Source: Chaetoderma sp. LZ-2023a (Eukaryota; Mollusca; Caudofoveata; Chaetodermatida; Chaetodermatidae). From it: a stretch of DNA of 64,000 nucleotides. The stretch spans positions 38,940,861 through 39,004,860 of the forward strand of contig CM067372.1 in assembly GCA_034401795.1 (NCBI GenBank). The letters run 5' to 3'. The translations under genes were made by a program, and so were the position numbers. This document shows positions 10,794-22,544 of this stretch, piece after piece. Position 1 is the first letter of the stretch. Every line of letters starts with the position of its first letter. The notes beneath the pieces are model-generated. The model did not search any database and had not been told where the DNA came from. It saw only the letters and a program-made list of their open reading frames with translations.

Positions 10794-13629
10794 GCTATGT
10801 GTCAGGTTTTTATCCCGTAGCGTGCAGTTCTTCAACCCACCGCACTAAAACAATTTTGTAACTCCCCATTTATGGGAGTAATTTGGAACTTCTGATAATT
10901 GTTCACGAATACTAACAGCTACATTCGGAACACAAATTTGCGGTGAGAGCCAGATTATGTGAGTCTACAGATGTAGAGACGGGATGTTCTTTGATGAATG
11001 ACTCGCCAGATCTGCCGGCCACGCCTAAGAGTGGTATTTCAATCGCCGCCGCACTAATATCGTGTCGGTTCTTTCGACTTTCGACCGCAGCAAGTAAACT
11101 CTGCCCGGTGCGTCTTCAGAGCTGGCTGACGTACCCAGCACCGTGGAGCTTTGTTTTGTATCCTCATTTGCCTCTGACAACACCCGCTAGTGACTGGTTG
11201 TTTACACCTTCCTTTTACTGACTGCTCGTTAGACATTCTATTAGGCCTACAGCACTAAGCGATGCACTCCCGCCATGAGTGTTCTTGCGGAAGTCTAGTT
11301 TGCGGGAAAACAGCTTGCGGGAGCCAACCTGGAACTTTCCAGCTTCCGGAGAGCGGATCATTTCACGTCGACTACGGATCGACGTATCAATTTCAGTAAC
11401 ACGGTAGCCTAACTTAGGAATGACTTCCAAGTATTCAATAACTATACTTCACAGTTTAATTATTTCTCTATATAAGTTTTGTTAATTATATTGTATCCGC
11501 AATAACGGTCCCGATGACTAAAAGGAACCGTAACGGTCTTAGGACCGCTAGTTATAATTTCTGTATTTGTTGATAATTATTCTCATTTTCCTCAATGTGT
11601 TGCTAACCGCACTATGGTAGGTTCGTTAACCTGTACTGTTATATATATTTTAATCACCTGACACCGTACTGATTGTTCAGGTTAGATTATGTATATATAT
11701 GGCCAGTGGCCATCCGTTCATATGTTTTGTTTATTCATAGAAAATATATGACTGCAGTGCACGTAGGAAACACTATACAGCAATACTTATATATGCAACA
11801 CTCTCCCGCCACCAACAATTTTTCACTGAGGTCGCTGTCCATGCTATAACTCTGTTTAGCCTGGCATGCTACCGACTAAACCTTTTCTATTCAGCTCAAT
11901 AGGATAGGTTCAAAATGATTAGAGACACTTCATTACATACTGTGTAATATACTCTTCTCTTCTGGTAGTGCGATAATCTAGCCCCGCACTCCGGTAAGAC
12001 TCATAACTAAGATTTTGTCTCTCTTCGTGTTCCACTCAGCCTTGTGGCTTCTTAATTATTTGGATGTCCCTATCCGCACCATGGGCTGATCCGACTGGGA
12101 AACTATTGGGGTTTCCGAGCGGTGATGGCCAGGGTGTGGTGTCACATACACATTCCCGTGTATCTTCGGATACTTAGTAGTTAGCACTTTGAGCCAATGT
12201 AGGAAAGCACTGCGAAAACACATGTATTAATTATTATCTTATTTACTGACGATCCTCCCCCCGCACCGCAGTGCAAAACTGGCAACTTGTATATAAACCT
12301 AATGACAGGTAAAACGGTTAGTTCCATAGGACCCGGTGATGGGCGAGATGCGCATCCCCACCGAATTCTGTTAAAATGTCTGGGCATGATATTTAGATCT
12401 GCCAAGCCCTTACGGGAAGGACATTTACGGTGGGTATTCGTCTCTCTTACCCCCACCATAACGATAAGAGAGATGGTCTAATAATGCTTGTGTGAAATGT
12501 AACCCCTGTCTTGTAATGTTTTATGTGGCTGCGGGGCGGGATGTCCGGATTCTTATCCAGTTCGGAGATCCTGCTACGTAACATGTATGAGCACTGTCTC
12601 TAGTATTGATGTCTTGGGGCGTCTGTTCTCCGTGACAGCCGTGTCTAATAGCTAGGTAGATATCAGCCAGTTGCGGCCTAAAATAATTCTTCTTCTGAAA
12701 ACAACTAAAGGGAATTAAGCAAAGCCGAAGGCCCGCAGAAATAAAGCGGCAACTACTAATACAGCAAACCAAGAACTACATAAGACGGTGACAAGGGAAT
12801 CCATCGGGAATCTTCCGTCCTGTCTTCACGTAAAACAGTACGCATCCCTATAGTCATAATCTCACTAGGTATGGTCTTTTCTTTCTAAAGCATTTTTGAT
12901 TGAAATATTACGGTAGGCCCATTTTTACCTACCTTTCTTCTTCCGCTTTAAGCAGTGGTGACACCTTCCCGAGACGGAGGCCCGCGCGAGGCACTTGCCT
13001 CTCGCAAGGATTCAGCGACGACGGTCCATGGCAGGATAATACTCCTCATTCAAAACTTGCATTAGTAGTGCCCGTGTGAGACACCAGACTTTTCGTCCGA
13101 GATAATCTTCTTTCCTTTAAGCTTAGAGGTATAATAACTTATATTAAGTTAACTAGGTACGTCTCGTGTACGGGAGCCTCCCTTGCGGGGATACCTCTGC
13201 AGACCTACGAGTCTTTGTGGTACCTCCGGTAGCCCCATGTTTAAAAGTTCATCTACCTGTCTCTGTCTCGTATTTTCGTATGCTCTGATTGTAGTTTTAT
13301 CTAGCATTAGCTTATATTTTTAGGTCACCAAATCAAATCTTGTAAGTCCATAGATCACGAAATTGCTATGGACAGGCACCTGGTGACACAAACTCGTGGG
13401 ATAAGACCGTTGTGTTTAACGTTCGCGACGATGGTCGCACGGCCCCACCGGAATGATTGAGTTCCACCGGCATTAGGAGCCAGTTTTTGTTTCCCGCAGG
13501 GCAATCTCGTACACGGTCCGTCACTCTGAGACCGGATGCTAACCAGCATCATCACTCGTCGTGCCCTTGCGGTGCGGCGAGTCAACATGATACACCGGAA
13601 CGGCCCAACACTACCCGGCGAGCTACAAT
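10794..13629. other. Unassigned CpG-rich half of the insertion
   Basis: All six frames are closed by frequent stops (longest ORF 92 codons). I saw no YADD or YVDD box, RNase H or tyrosine-recombinase motif. A small hairpin GCGAGGCACTTGCCTCTCGC lies near 12986-13007. In a DIRS element this is where ORF2 and the recombinase should be, so the region is either very old, unrelated or a structural region. Confidence 0.4.
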
Positions 13630-13812
13630 TGACACACGGTCATTGATGGATTGACACACAGTCGTTAAGGGTTGACACAGTTGTTGAGGGTTGACACATA
13701 GTCTGTGTTGATTGACACACAGTCGTTGAGGGTTGACACACAGTCAATGTTGGATGACATGCAGTTGTTGATGGTTAACACACAGTTGTTGATGGTTGAC
13801 ACACAGTCTTTT
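13630..13812. repeat. 22-bp minisatellite, right part
   Basis: About eight units of the TTGACACACAGTCGTTGATGG type. The first is close to the left array, and later ones diverge (GAGGGTTGACAC, GATGGTTAACAC). It continues the array broken at 7335. Confidence 0.85.
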
Positions 13813-14333
13813 ATGCCCCTGCAATTGATCTGATCCACTGAATTTGGTATTGATTATTAATCCAAGGTGATGCGTTAATAACGTGGTGTAACTAATGTTT
13901 CTATCACCTCCGCCTTCTTTCAGTGGCTCATTGCGTTTAAGATATACAAAACAAAGTTTTTTCTCAAAACCTTTTGATCAGTCTGTTCCGGATTATAATG
14001 AGTTTGCACTAAGCGATAATATGGTTCACACAATAAATCCCGTTAGAAAAATATTTGGATCAGTCTGTAGCCCCTATCTGCACAGTGTTGGATGGAGCGG
14101 ATGAATTTCGCTGAGGAAGTTTATTAATCTGAACAATTTTCTACTGGCTGACAGTTTAATGTCTTTGACCAGGGCACACTGCATGTTGAATTTTTGTTTG
14201 TTTACTAAACTGACTTATGTAGTCTGAATCTGCTTGTTTGCCTGGCGAAAGTTCTGCCATGTTGCAAATGTTGATTAGTTTGATTCCGAAAGTTTTAACA
14301 CAAATTCCAACTTTTATCCTCATCGCCATTGTC
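13813..14333. other. Unassigned sequence
   Basis: A 69-codon ORF here has no recognisable features. Nothing else was seen. Confidence 0.4.
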
Positions 14334-14530
14334 GTATTCATTATTTGATTACTACACAACACTGTTGGTTAACTGGTTATTATATTTATTGATAACTATC
14401 TATTGCTAATTACTACTAACTAAGCTGTGTGATACATGAGACACGGAGTCCAATGTATACGCGTCCATCTCTAGTGATGACCCGTCTGTGACTCGGGTAC
14501 TTCAGGTGTTTCCAGCAGAAGTCGGGTCTA
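14334..14530 (+). repeat. Right copy of the dispersed repeat at 6652-6850
   Basis: Nearly colinear with the left copy for about 190 bp, and again followed by or associated with 44-bp minisatellite units. Confidence 0.75.
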
Positions 14531-14546
14531 GTCGTACGCAGTTCAG

Positions 14547-14815
14547 CCACTCATGGGTAGATATTTATATGCCCTTTACCCGCAGTCCATTGACTCATAG
14601 GTAGCTATTATAAAGATGTCTTATACCCGCCGTTCAACCTCTCATGAGTAGATATTTATACACTGTGTACCCACAGTTCAACCTCTCATGAGTAGATATT
14701 TATGTGCTATGTACCCGCAGTTCAACCTCTCACAGGTAGATATCCTGATGCCTTGTACCCACAATTCATCTGCGCACGGATAGATATTTATATGCCCTGT
14801 TCCTGAAATCATAGG
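14547..14815. repeat. 44-bp minisatellite, about six units
   Basis: Units read TTCAACCTCTCATGAGTAGA, then TATTTATA, a variable block and GTACCCGCAG. Degenerate relatives lie at 995-1150, 6571-6650 and 15174-15305, so the array and the neighbouring 190-bp repeat belong to one larger family. Confidence 0.8.
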
Positions 14816-15412
14816 CTCCGGAAGCAGGGACGACATGTTCCCTCAATCATGACCTTGAGAGGATGCCTATATACTCATATCCCTCTCAATATTTAGTCTT
14901 TCTCGATAACAGTCCCAGTCATTCCAATTGTAAACCCTCACAAATAGTCTTCTCTTGATCTACAAAATGACATCTGCATGTGATTTAGTTCATATTCACC
15001 CCCAAAATGCAGGAGAAGCCACCTGAGAGCATCCAGATTTCAAAATGTTGCGGTTGAGGACCCCCGGACACCCAACATTTGTGGGAAATGGACATTCCCT
15101 CTCTGCAATCCCGGGCCCACACTCAATGTGTCCCCTCCAACCAAAATTTCATTCCAGTGCTACTGACTGAAACTCATCCATTCATCTGTAGATAGTTATG
15201 TTGGTTTGTAGCAGCAGCAGTTCATGCACTTACAGGCAGATATGTATATACATGTATGACATTGTTATATGCGCTGTGGTCTCATTCAGGTGCTTACAGG
15301 TATTCAGTGTTTTGCTTGATAGAACATGATCTATTATTATGATTATTCTATTAATACTGACGTTGTCCTGAGTTGACTTGAGTCAGTAGTCTCATGCATA
15401 ACCAGGTTATTA
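14816..15412. other. Mostly unassigned, with degenerate 44-bp units
   Basis: Bases 15174-15305 hold two weak units (TCATCCATTCATCTGTAGAT and TTCATGCACTTACAGGCAGA). The rest shows no gene or repeat. Confidence 0.4.
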
Positions 15413-15590
15413 ACCCTAGGAACTCCAGCAATTTCAAGACAGCTATGCAGAGAAATGGCTGTATATTTCGAAACTAATTTAACTGGAACATGTTGCTGCA
15501 GTGATTTCCAGTCAAATTAGTTACAAAATAGTCAACCGAAGATTCCATATATGATAAAGAATAATTTTTTTCTGTTCTGTGAGGTTTAAC
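15413..15590 (+). mobile_element. Family F, short TTAA-type copy, diverged
   Basis: It begins TTAACCCTAGGAACTC and contains TTTCGAAACTAATTTAACTGG...CCAGTCAAATTAGTTACAAA around a GTTGCTGCAG loop. It ends near GTTTAACC. Confidence 0.65.
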
Positions 15591-15842
15591 CAGTGACCTA
15601 TGGAATGTTGACATATTTAATAAATAATATCATTTTAATAAAACAGAGAGAACATAAACATTTCATCATAATACACTCAAACCTGCATGAGAGCCTGCCT
15701 GCCTTTTGGAGCCGGAATATGCTGCTTCTTCAAGCAGGTGCTCAAAATACTATTAATCTTAAAGAACCCCCACCCCACCCCACCCACCCCCATCACATGT
15801 CTATATCATATAGCAAGTTACTTATGTATTAAGCATCCACCA
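15591..15842. other. Unassigned, with a C-rich tract
   Basis: A CCCCACCCCACCCC-type tract lies at 15768-15792. Nothing else was seen. Confidence 0.4.
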
Positions 15843-16050
15843 TTTAACTCTTTACTGGTCAAGCCAACCATAGCCGGCCTCTGCACTGGTCTTGAGGAAG
15901 GTCCATTTGCAGGCCAAAATAAGACTATTTTTGAAAATTTACCACGCATGACTGGCTCAATAATCGAGCCAGTCATTCAAGTGGTAGATTTTCAGTCTTA
16001 TTTTGGCCTGCAAATGGACATTCACTAAGCAATAATGAAAATTTTCTATG
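15843..16050 (+). mobile_element. Family A palindromic MITE with matched arm variants
   Basis: The core GACTGGCTCAATAATCGAGCCAGTC is intact. Both arms carry the same variant, CAGGCCAAAATAAGACT on the left and AGTCTTATTTTGGCCTG on the right, where most copies have CAGACCAAGAGAAGACT. A paired change suggests conversion between arms or a distinct subfamily. Confidence 0.85.
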
Positions 16051-17431
16051 GATAATAGTGAGTAATTGTTAGGGCTCCATAAGGCGGTCACTTAACACAG
16101 ATTTTATTGTATCTTCCTATGTGGTCCACACTGACGGCACAGTTATAAGCTGGTTTGTATGAGTGACCTCCCCTTAGCTAGTACGCTGCAGAATAATTCC
16201 TTCTGCTCCCCCCACACACACACCCATACCCTTACACCGACCCCCCACCCCCAGGCCATTGATGTGATTGAGCTGACAGTTTTAGGACAGTAATGTTGTT
16301 TTGTTATTTATAAACAGGATCGCCTACCTTGTTCTATATTGTATCCGGATAAAGGTTGCTCAGATTTAGTCTGGCTCACCCCCTCTGCAGATGTGTTGTA
16401 TATTGTTGCTTTTCTTTCTTCTTTAACTATTGTATCTTTATTGCTGTTGTTGTTACTGCTGTCCCCAATATATACCTTTTATAACCATCTAGTTATATAA
16501 TATCTGATTATTATTACTCACTCCACTGAAGGCTGGTATGAGTATTGAGGTTGGTTCCATCTGTTTGTTTGTTTGTTTGTCTGTCAAAACGCAGAATCAC
16601 CAAATTGTGCTTAACCATTCATCTAGGTCACTGGGTCACTATGTTCAGATCAACATGTTACTAAGTGCATGCCATAACTGCGGAATGAAAGAAGCTAAAA
16701 TCACCATACTTTGTATATATACATTCATATAATGGGGGTTGGGGCTAGAAATATTGTTGGTCAAAGGGTCTAGGTCACGGCCAGCAAATGTTTATTGTCA
16801 AAAAAGGGAACAAATGCATAAGTCTGTGTCTCCTCTGAGTGCAGTCAACATAGATAAAGAAACTAAGAATTTGCCTTATAAAATGCAGGGTAATCTAGAT
16901 CTAACTTATGATAGTGAATAATAATACTTTACTGAGATATGAAAATTGTTATAAATACATTTAATTATTTTACGGATCTTCAACAACTTGTCACTTGTTG
17001 TTTTTCGATTGTTTAATGCTGTGCTCGGGTTCCATGTCCTTACTGGTATTCTGTTCTATATTTAGTGTTGTTTGGAGGCTCTTTTTGTCATTTCATTCTA
17101 TACTAGTATTTAGTGGTTAATTTTAGCCATGACATTTCACATTCAATCTGCTGCCCCCCCCCTTCACTCACTATAACCCCAGTTTGCAATACTGAGCTGT
17201 CTTCATCATTCATTCAAGTTCTGCTTCAATGTGGGTCAGTTGTCCCATGAAATCACATGATTCGTATTCACATATCGGGTAATCTCATTCATTGGCCTCC
17301 CTTTTCTAGGACAGGTTCAGCCCATAAACCAGATATAAGCTAATGCTTTTATTTTGTAAGAAAAATGACTTAGAATATTCTTAGGCCTAAGGCCTCAATT
17401 ATAAATTTAATTTATCAGAACCTATTTTTAT
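16051..17431. other. Unassigned, with simple-sequence tracts
   Basis: A C/CA-rich tract lies at 16206-16255, a (TTTG)n run at 16562-16580 and a C run at 17153-17162. The segment 16530-16830 has the TCTAGGTCA style of the HINE-core units but no clear repeats. No gene was recognised. Confidence 0.4.
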
Positions 17432-18180
17432 ATGCCGGAGCAAAGCAGGGTCGTATTATGTGATGGTGCTCGCCGTCCATCAGATTTCTTGTCCTGACCA
17501 GATCTCGAAGAGTTTTGAACTTACACTAACAATTTTTTATTCAGCAGATGTGTTAGTGGTAGACAGAGCGTTATGATTTCGTTGCGGCAAAATCAGCCTA
17601 TATTTGGCCGAGTTATTTCCCCTGAAAAGCTAGTTTGTCAAGATTTTCTTCACCAGGCCATATCGCGAAGAGTTTTGAACTTACACTCACAATTTTTTTA
17701 GCAGATGTGTTAGGGATGGACGAAGTGTCATGGCTTCATTTCGGCAAAATCTGCCCGTATTCACCTGTGTTATCTCCCTTGAAAAGCTCAAATTCATCAA
17801 AATTTTCTTCTCCATGCCAGATCTCGAAGAGGTTTGAACCTACACTCACAATTTTTTTAGCAGATGTGTTACGGATAGACGAAGTGTTATGATTTCATTT
17901 CGGTAAAATCCGCCAATATTTTCCAGAGTTATCTCCCTTGAAAAGCTAAAATTTGTCAACAATTTCTTACAAATCTGAGCCATATCTCGAAGAGTTCTGA
18001 ACTTACACTCACACTATTTTTTAGCAGATGTGTTAGGGATGGACGAAGTGTCATGATTTCGTTTCGGCAAAATCTGCCCATATTCGTTAGAGTTATCTCC
18101 CTTTCAAAGATAAAATTCATCTAAATTTTCTTGTCCGTTCCCGATCTTCCCTGAAAGATAAAATTCATCAAAATTGTCTT
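17432..18180 (+). repeat. HINE-like element core, four to five units of about 157-164 bp
   Basis: AGCAGATGTG recurs at 17543, 17700, 17859 and 18023. Each unit has ATCTCGAAGAGTTTTGAAC, a GACGAAGTGTCATGATTTCG block and TTATCTCCCTT. The head at 17432-17500 (ATGCCGGAGCAAAGCAGGG, then CCGTCCATCAG) looks like the non-repeated start of a pearl/HINE-type element. The 3' end is not clear. Confidence 0.7.
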
Positions 18181-18491
18181 ATTCGTTTCTGTTAACTGTA
18201 TTGATGAGAACCTAATGGAAATTGAATTTCAGTTCTGTGAATAAACAATGCTTATAAATTACAATGGGTAACAAATTTTGGGTTCCATGATTTCGCTCAC
18301 ACGATATCGACGCACTACCGAAACCGTGAAATATCAAAGCCTGACTTAACACCTCTTACTAGCTGTGTTTAAAACCTAGATAATAGGAATTCAGAGATGA
18401 CAGTGTATGGTATAGCAGTTTGACAAATCTATTTGGATGCACGCTTCTGTGATATCAGCCCAGTATTTTGTCTTCCAAGATACCATGTACT

Positions 18492-18717
18492 TTTAACACT
18501 AAGTCTCTGACTGGCCAAAGCATCTTCTGCAGTGAGCTTGAGAAATGTTCATTTGCAGACCAAGAGGCTATTTTTAAAAACATATCACTGGAATGACTGA
18601 CTCGATACCCGAGCCAGTCATTCCAGTGATAAAATTTCAAAATTAATCTCTTGCTTTGCAAATGGACACTTCTGTGAGAAAATTTTAATTTTCTTGAAAG
18701 AATTTAAAGGGTTAATC
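18492..18717 (+). mobile_element. Family A palindromic MITE
   Basis: TTAACACTAAG start, core ATGACTGACTCGATACCCGAGCCAGTCAT and an AAGGGTTAA end. The left arm is slightly eroded. Confidence 0.85.
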
Positions 18718-18842
18718 CTTTAAGGCTAACGGACCAGATACAAGAAATTCTTTTTGATGTACGGAATAGTATACGTTGAGCCACTGTGTGTGAGGGATTC
18801 TAAGGGCAACAGCGGTGGTCTGTGTTTGGACATGTTCTTTGA

Positions 18843-19134
18843 ATGCCAGAAATTTATGCATGTGCTCAGAAAGCACTACGATTTCTAGTCTTGTGTGCCA
18901 ACAACTATCAGAACCGCAAAGGAAGCCACAACATCAGCTTGCTAAGTGTTTTGCGATCAGACCTCAATGAATATAATCGAGGACCACTAAAGATGAGAAA
19001 CAACCTAAAGGAGCGCAGGACACTGGCAGTGGACAAGACACAGTGGAGAAAGTTGACTACAAACTGATTGCAGATGAACGAAGTTCTTCAGCTGCAGAAC
19101 ACAGTCACTATCATCATCATCATCATCATCATCA
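18843..19134 (+). pseudogene. Non-LTR retrotransposon C-terminus with (TCA)n tail
   Basis: An ORF of 74 codons (18843-19067) ends in a segment with VLRSDLNEYN, LKERRTLAVDKTQWRKL and a stop. The DKTQW block is shared with the tails at 3914 and 51986, although the rest differs, so this is a related but separate lineage. About 40 bp later comes (TCA)n at 19109-19133, a typical tail. The 5' part is truncated. Confidence 0.7.
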
Positions 19135-19693
19135 ACAATATTATGTTGAATATTTTGAAACTAATTCGACCTAGGGATTGATACAATTTCACGCATTAAG
19201 TCTTAACAAATATGTGTATGTACATCGTCTCTTGTCTTATCTGCCCAGTATATTGTGTTACAAGAGGTTTTATAAGTATTCAGAGTTACTATTTTAAAGT
19301 ACAAACATCTTGAGTAATAACAGATTGTAAACCCACGTCCTTCCATTTTTGTCACATTGTAAAGAGTTTTTTGATTTTCCAGAATCTTTTGGATTATTAT
19401 GTTTTTCGGCTCACCTCAAAAATTGTATCATCCTTGTGCAAAGTCACACCCTTTTTTGTGTTAAGATTGGATCCAAATCGGACCAGTTGTTTCTGAGATA
19501 CCCTTAAAGCCAGAATTTGATCCAATCCGGATCTGGGTTATTGTACCTGGATCACAGGAAATCATCTTATTTGGTAATTTTTTTGTTGTTTACAAATTTG
19601 AGCCAAATCGGAGAAGCAGTTTTGGTGCTATAGCTGTGGATACACACACAGATTTAAACTAAAGCGTGATTTAAAAAACGGTATGATTTGAAC

Positions 19694-19694
<1 letters not shown>
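19135..19694. other. Unassigned sequence
   Basis: Two loosely similar segments (near 19475 and 19595, with GAGCCAAATCGGA-type wording) suggest an old tandem unit. Nothing coding was recognised. Confidence 0.35.

Positions 19695-19755
<61 letters not shown>
19695..19755. repeat. (TTA)n microsatellite
   Basis: About 20 uninterrupted TTA/ATT units. Confidence 0.98.
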
Positions 19756-19757
<2 letters not shown>

Positions 19758-20476
19758 GAGTGAATGAAGATTTAACAGTTGATATTTCATGTTACCATTA
19801 GCCACTCTTCATCTTAAGTGATATATAACGATCATTCTTTCAACACCATATTCTTTCAACGCTACAGAATATACACATGCCAAAATATGCTATGTAAGAA
19901 AGAATATTTAAAAATTATTTTGACAAGCTTCAAGTAAAATTATTTATATATTTAAAATATTCGTCAAAATTTTCTTGTCTGTGAAAGTTTTCTATCCTAA
20001 GCTTGCCTGGAAAATAAAGACATCTGTATTTCAAAGTCGAAAGCATTAAATTCTGTGCACAAAACTCAGATTTTCCATTAAATTCTGTGCACAAAACTCA
20101 GATTTTCCTGGAATTACTGTGGAGAAACACAGGTTCATTTTGAAGATATGGTTGTCCCCTTTTCTTGGTGTCTCGACTCTGCGACAGTGATGCTAAATTC
20201 AGCGGTATAAGTGTGTCTATAGTGAGAGCTGTATAGGACTGTCACCCACACAGGAAGTATTCGTGAAGTTATGAGGGGATACTGTCAAAACAGCTAATTC
20301 ATACTGATAAACACTTCCTGTCTAGTGGAGCGCTGACTGAAACTCATGCTGAGACCCATCTTGTGGAGGGCGGGGCACTATTTGATCAGAGACACTACCG
20401 CCTAAGCACTCCTGCCACTGCAGTTACACCTCTCCCCACCCTACCCTAAATTTGTATACAGCAGGCGTATTTATTT
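19756..20476. other. Unassigned, with a 32-bp tandem duplication
   Basis: Bases 20045-20076 and 20077-20108 are identical (ATTAAATTCTGTGCACAAAA, then CTCAGATTTTCC). The rest holds no recognisable gene or repeat. Confidence 0.6.
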
Positions 20477-20640
20477 TAACCCTTTGAAAACCTGTGCTCC
20501 CAGAATCGCAATTTTAAAATCATTATACAGGTAAGCTGTTCAGTATTTTGAAACTAATTTGACAGGAACCCATTGCTGCCCTACCTTCCAGTCAAATTAG
20601 TTTCAAATTACTCAACAAAATAAGGATTAAATCATAAAGT
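20477..20640 (+). mobile_element. Family F, short TTAA-type copy
   Basis: It starts TTAACCCTTTGAAAAC. The core CAGTATTTTGAAACTAATTT...AAATTAGTTTCAAATTACT surrounds a CATTGCTGCC loop. A further half-copy lies at 20784-20832 (TTTGAAAACAGTTTAACTG). Confidence 0.7.
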
Positions 20641-20832
20641 ATTTAGGTGTTTTGGCCTTTCGGGTGTGTATGTGTATAGTAGATCTTATTCGCATCTGTT
20701 ATTTTTACATTTGTCCCAGTTTTGTAACCCGCTTCATTCTATATACTGTAAATGACATGTATTATTTGTCATTATTAAAATTATATTGATTATTTTGAAA
20801 ACAGTTTAACTGAAGATAATTGCTGCTATAAT

Positions 20833-21664
20833 TGCTGTTATTTTCATTGTAATCTGCCAGTTGTATATTTCTCTCTTGATCCACGGCTTCATGGATATCA
20901 TGAAGTATTTTAAAGGGTTGATAAAATTACCACCAAATAATGAATCATTTATTTAGTAGGACAGGAAAACATTTTATAATCTAGACCTGCATGCACCCAG
21001 GTCCACATTCCACAGCTTAAAGTGATAATTTAGTGTGGCAGTGGTGAGAAAAGTATTTCTAGTTATTTTTGTCACCCAATAACATAGTAATTTGTCTCCT
21101 ATCTTGGTATTTTACTACGCCCTCCCCACCCCATCATCCCTTGCCCTACATACAGACATGTAACTCTCCTATTGGGAATGTGATGAGTGAGGAAGGGGGA
21201 GGGAGGGTGTATGTTTAATGTTTGATTTATGAAGCATATTATTGTGGTATTAAGAGGGCAAGTCAGACAAGCTCACAAACTGAATAGAAATTTAATTTTC
21301 ATTCATGCTTCATATCTGTTTTAAAGAACAGATTTTAATCATATTTAGATAATTGATTCCATATGGTCAAATGGGAAAACTTTAGCTCCCCTGAGTGACC
21401 TTATGTAATGCCTGGCAATTTTTTTGTCATCATTTATCTGTCAGTAATGCCTGTCTGTTAATGATTTTGACACATTTAGCCATCTGTTGATGGATTAAAA
21501 CCAAATTTGGCACCTTTGGTCCTCCAAGCAATATCTAGGTTAGAGAATTTGAACATTGAAATCGCTTATTTCAGAGGTAGCTCTAAAAGTAAGATCTTTT
21601 GTCTCGAGGTCTATCAGTCTATAGCGCTACAATGTTGAGACTCTTAATGTCATTTCTTATGCTC
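20833..21664. other. Unassigned sequence
   Basis: No ORF, repeat or regulatory array was recognised. Confidence 0.4.
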
Positions 21665-21925
21665 CTGCGAAATACTGATCATGGTCGAACATGATTTGAC
21701 TATGGTCAATCTTGAAAATTGTCAAAATCTGACTGGTGAATGTTTACCATGGTTGTTTTGAGTATGGTACTGACAGATAATATGCATTGACCATGTCTTG
21801 ACAAACAATTTTATGAAAACTGTATATGACCTTAGTCAACCATATTTTGACCATGGTCAAACAAGGTTTGAGAACAAATTTGACTATGGTCAACCATGTT
21901 TTTACCATGGTTGACATAATTTACT
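21665..21925. repeat. CCATGGT-rich cluster, left
   Basis: At least nine versions of ACCATGGTCAA or TTGACCATGG on both strands within 260 bp, including GACCATGGTC at 21851-21860. The spacing is irregular. Confidence 0.6.
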
Positions 21926-22306
21926 AGGGGAGACAGCTCTTTAATTATAAACATGTATTTTTGCATTTAAACAGTTAATTATTCAATATTACACATAAAT
22001 TATGTAATCATCATTAAAACTGACATTTGAATACTGAATAGTAAATGCCATGTACATAGAAACATAATGTAAACACTGAATGTATAAATTTTATCCCAAA
22101 CAATGCTAAGGTAGATCAACTATTGCAACATTTTCATAGTCTTTCATATGCAGAAATCGTGATTGTTATCATATATCTTCATGACTATTACCTTAGCTCA
22201 TGACTTTGTTTTTCAAGATCGTAGTCTCAGTCTGGCACATGTTCACTTTTTCTTTTATAAAAGTGGACTTAGATGCTGACTTAATGGAATATATTTACAT
22301 AACAGC
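21926..22306. other. Unassigned sequence between CCATGGT clusters
   Basis: Nothing recognised. Confidence 0.4.
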
Positions 22307-22541
22307 CCTTTAACACTCATATCAGCAAAAAATGGCTTCTGCAGTGGTCTTGAGAAATGTCCATTTGCAGACCATTAGAAGACAACTCTTGAAAATTTAC
22401 AACTGGAATGACTGGCTCGATGACCGAGCCAGTCATTCCAGTGGTAAAATGTCAAAAATAGTCTTCTGGGTCTGCAAATTGACATTTTCTTGGAGAAAAC
22501 AGAAATTTTCTTGAAACGGTTTTACGGCTTAATGGGTTAAA
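22307..22541 (+). mobile_element. Family A palindromic MITE
   Basis: CTTTAACACTCATATCAGC start, core TGGCTCGATGACCGAGCCA and an AATGGGTTAA end. It lies between the two CCATGGT clusters and probably inserted into them. Confidence 0.88.
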
Positions 22542-22544
22542 TAT

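Larger units (their letters stand above)
7336..13629 (+). mobile_element. CpG-rich DIRS-like insertion, about 6.3 kb, inside the minisatellite
   Basis: The insert is GC- and CpG-rich against an AT-rich host and is bounded by two halves of one minisatellite. Its ends form a short inverted pair, TGTAGTTCG at 7336 and CGAGCTACA ending about 13629. Inside are a promoter-like segment, a gag-like ORF resembling DIRS ORF1, an inverted copy of the leader, and a 132-bp palindrome. No reverse transcriptase or tyrosine recombinase was recognised, so it is either a nonautonomous derivative or more than one element. The DIRS assignment rests on gag features only. Confidence 0.6.

Noticed and set aside
6652-14530. 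The 190-bp direct repeats as LTRs of one 7.9-kb element
   Set aside because: They lack TG...CA ends and target duplication, and both adjoin 44-bp minisatellite units seen elsewhere without them.
14547-14815. CRISPR-like array of spaced repeats
   Set aside because: Animal-type sequence, units are contiguous 44-bp minisatellite copies with drift, and no cas genes or unique spacers.
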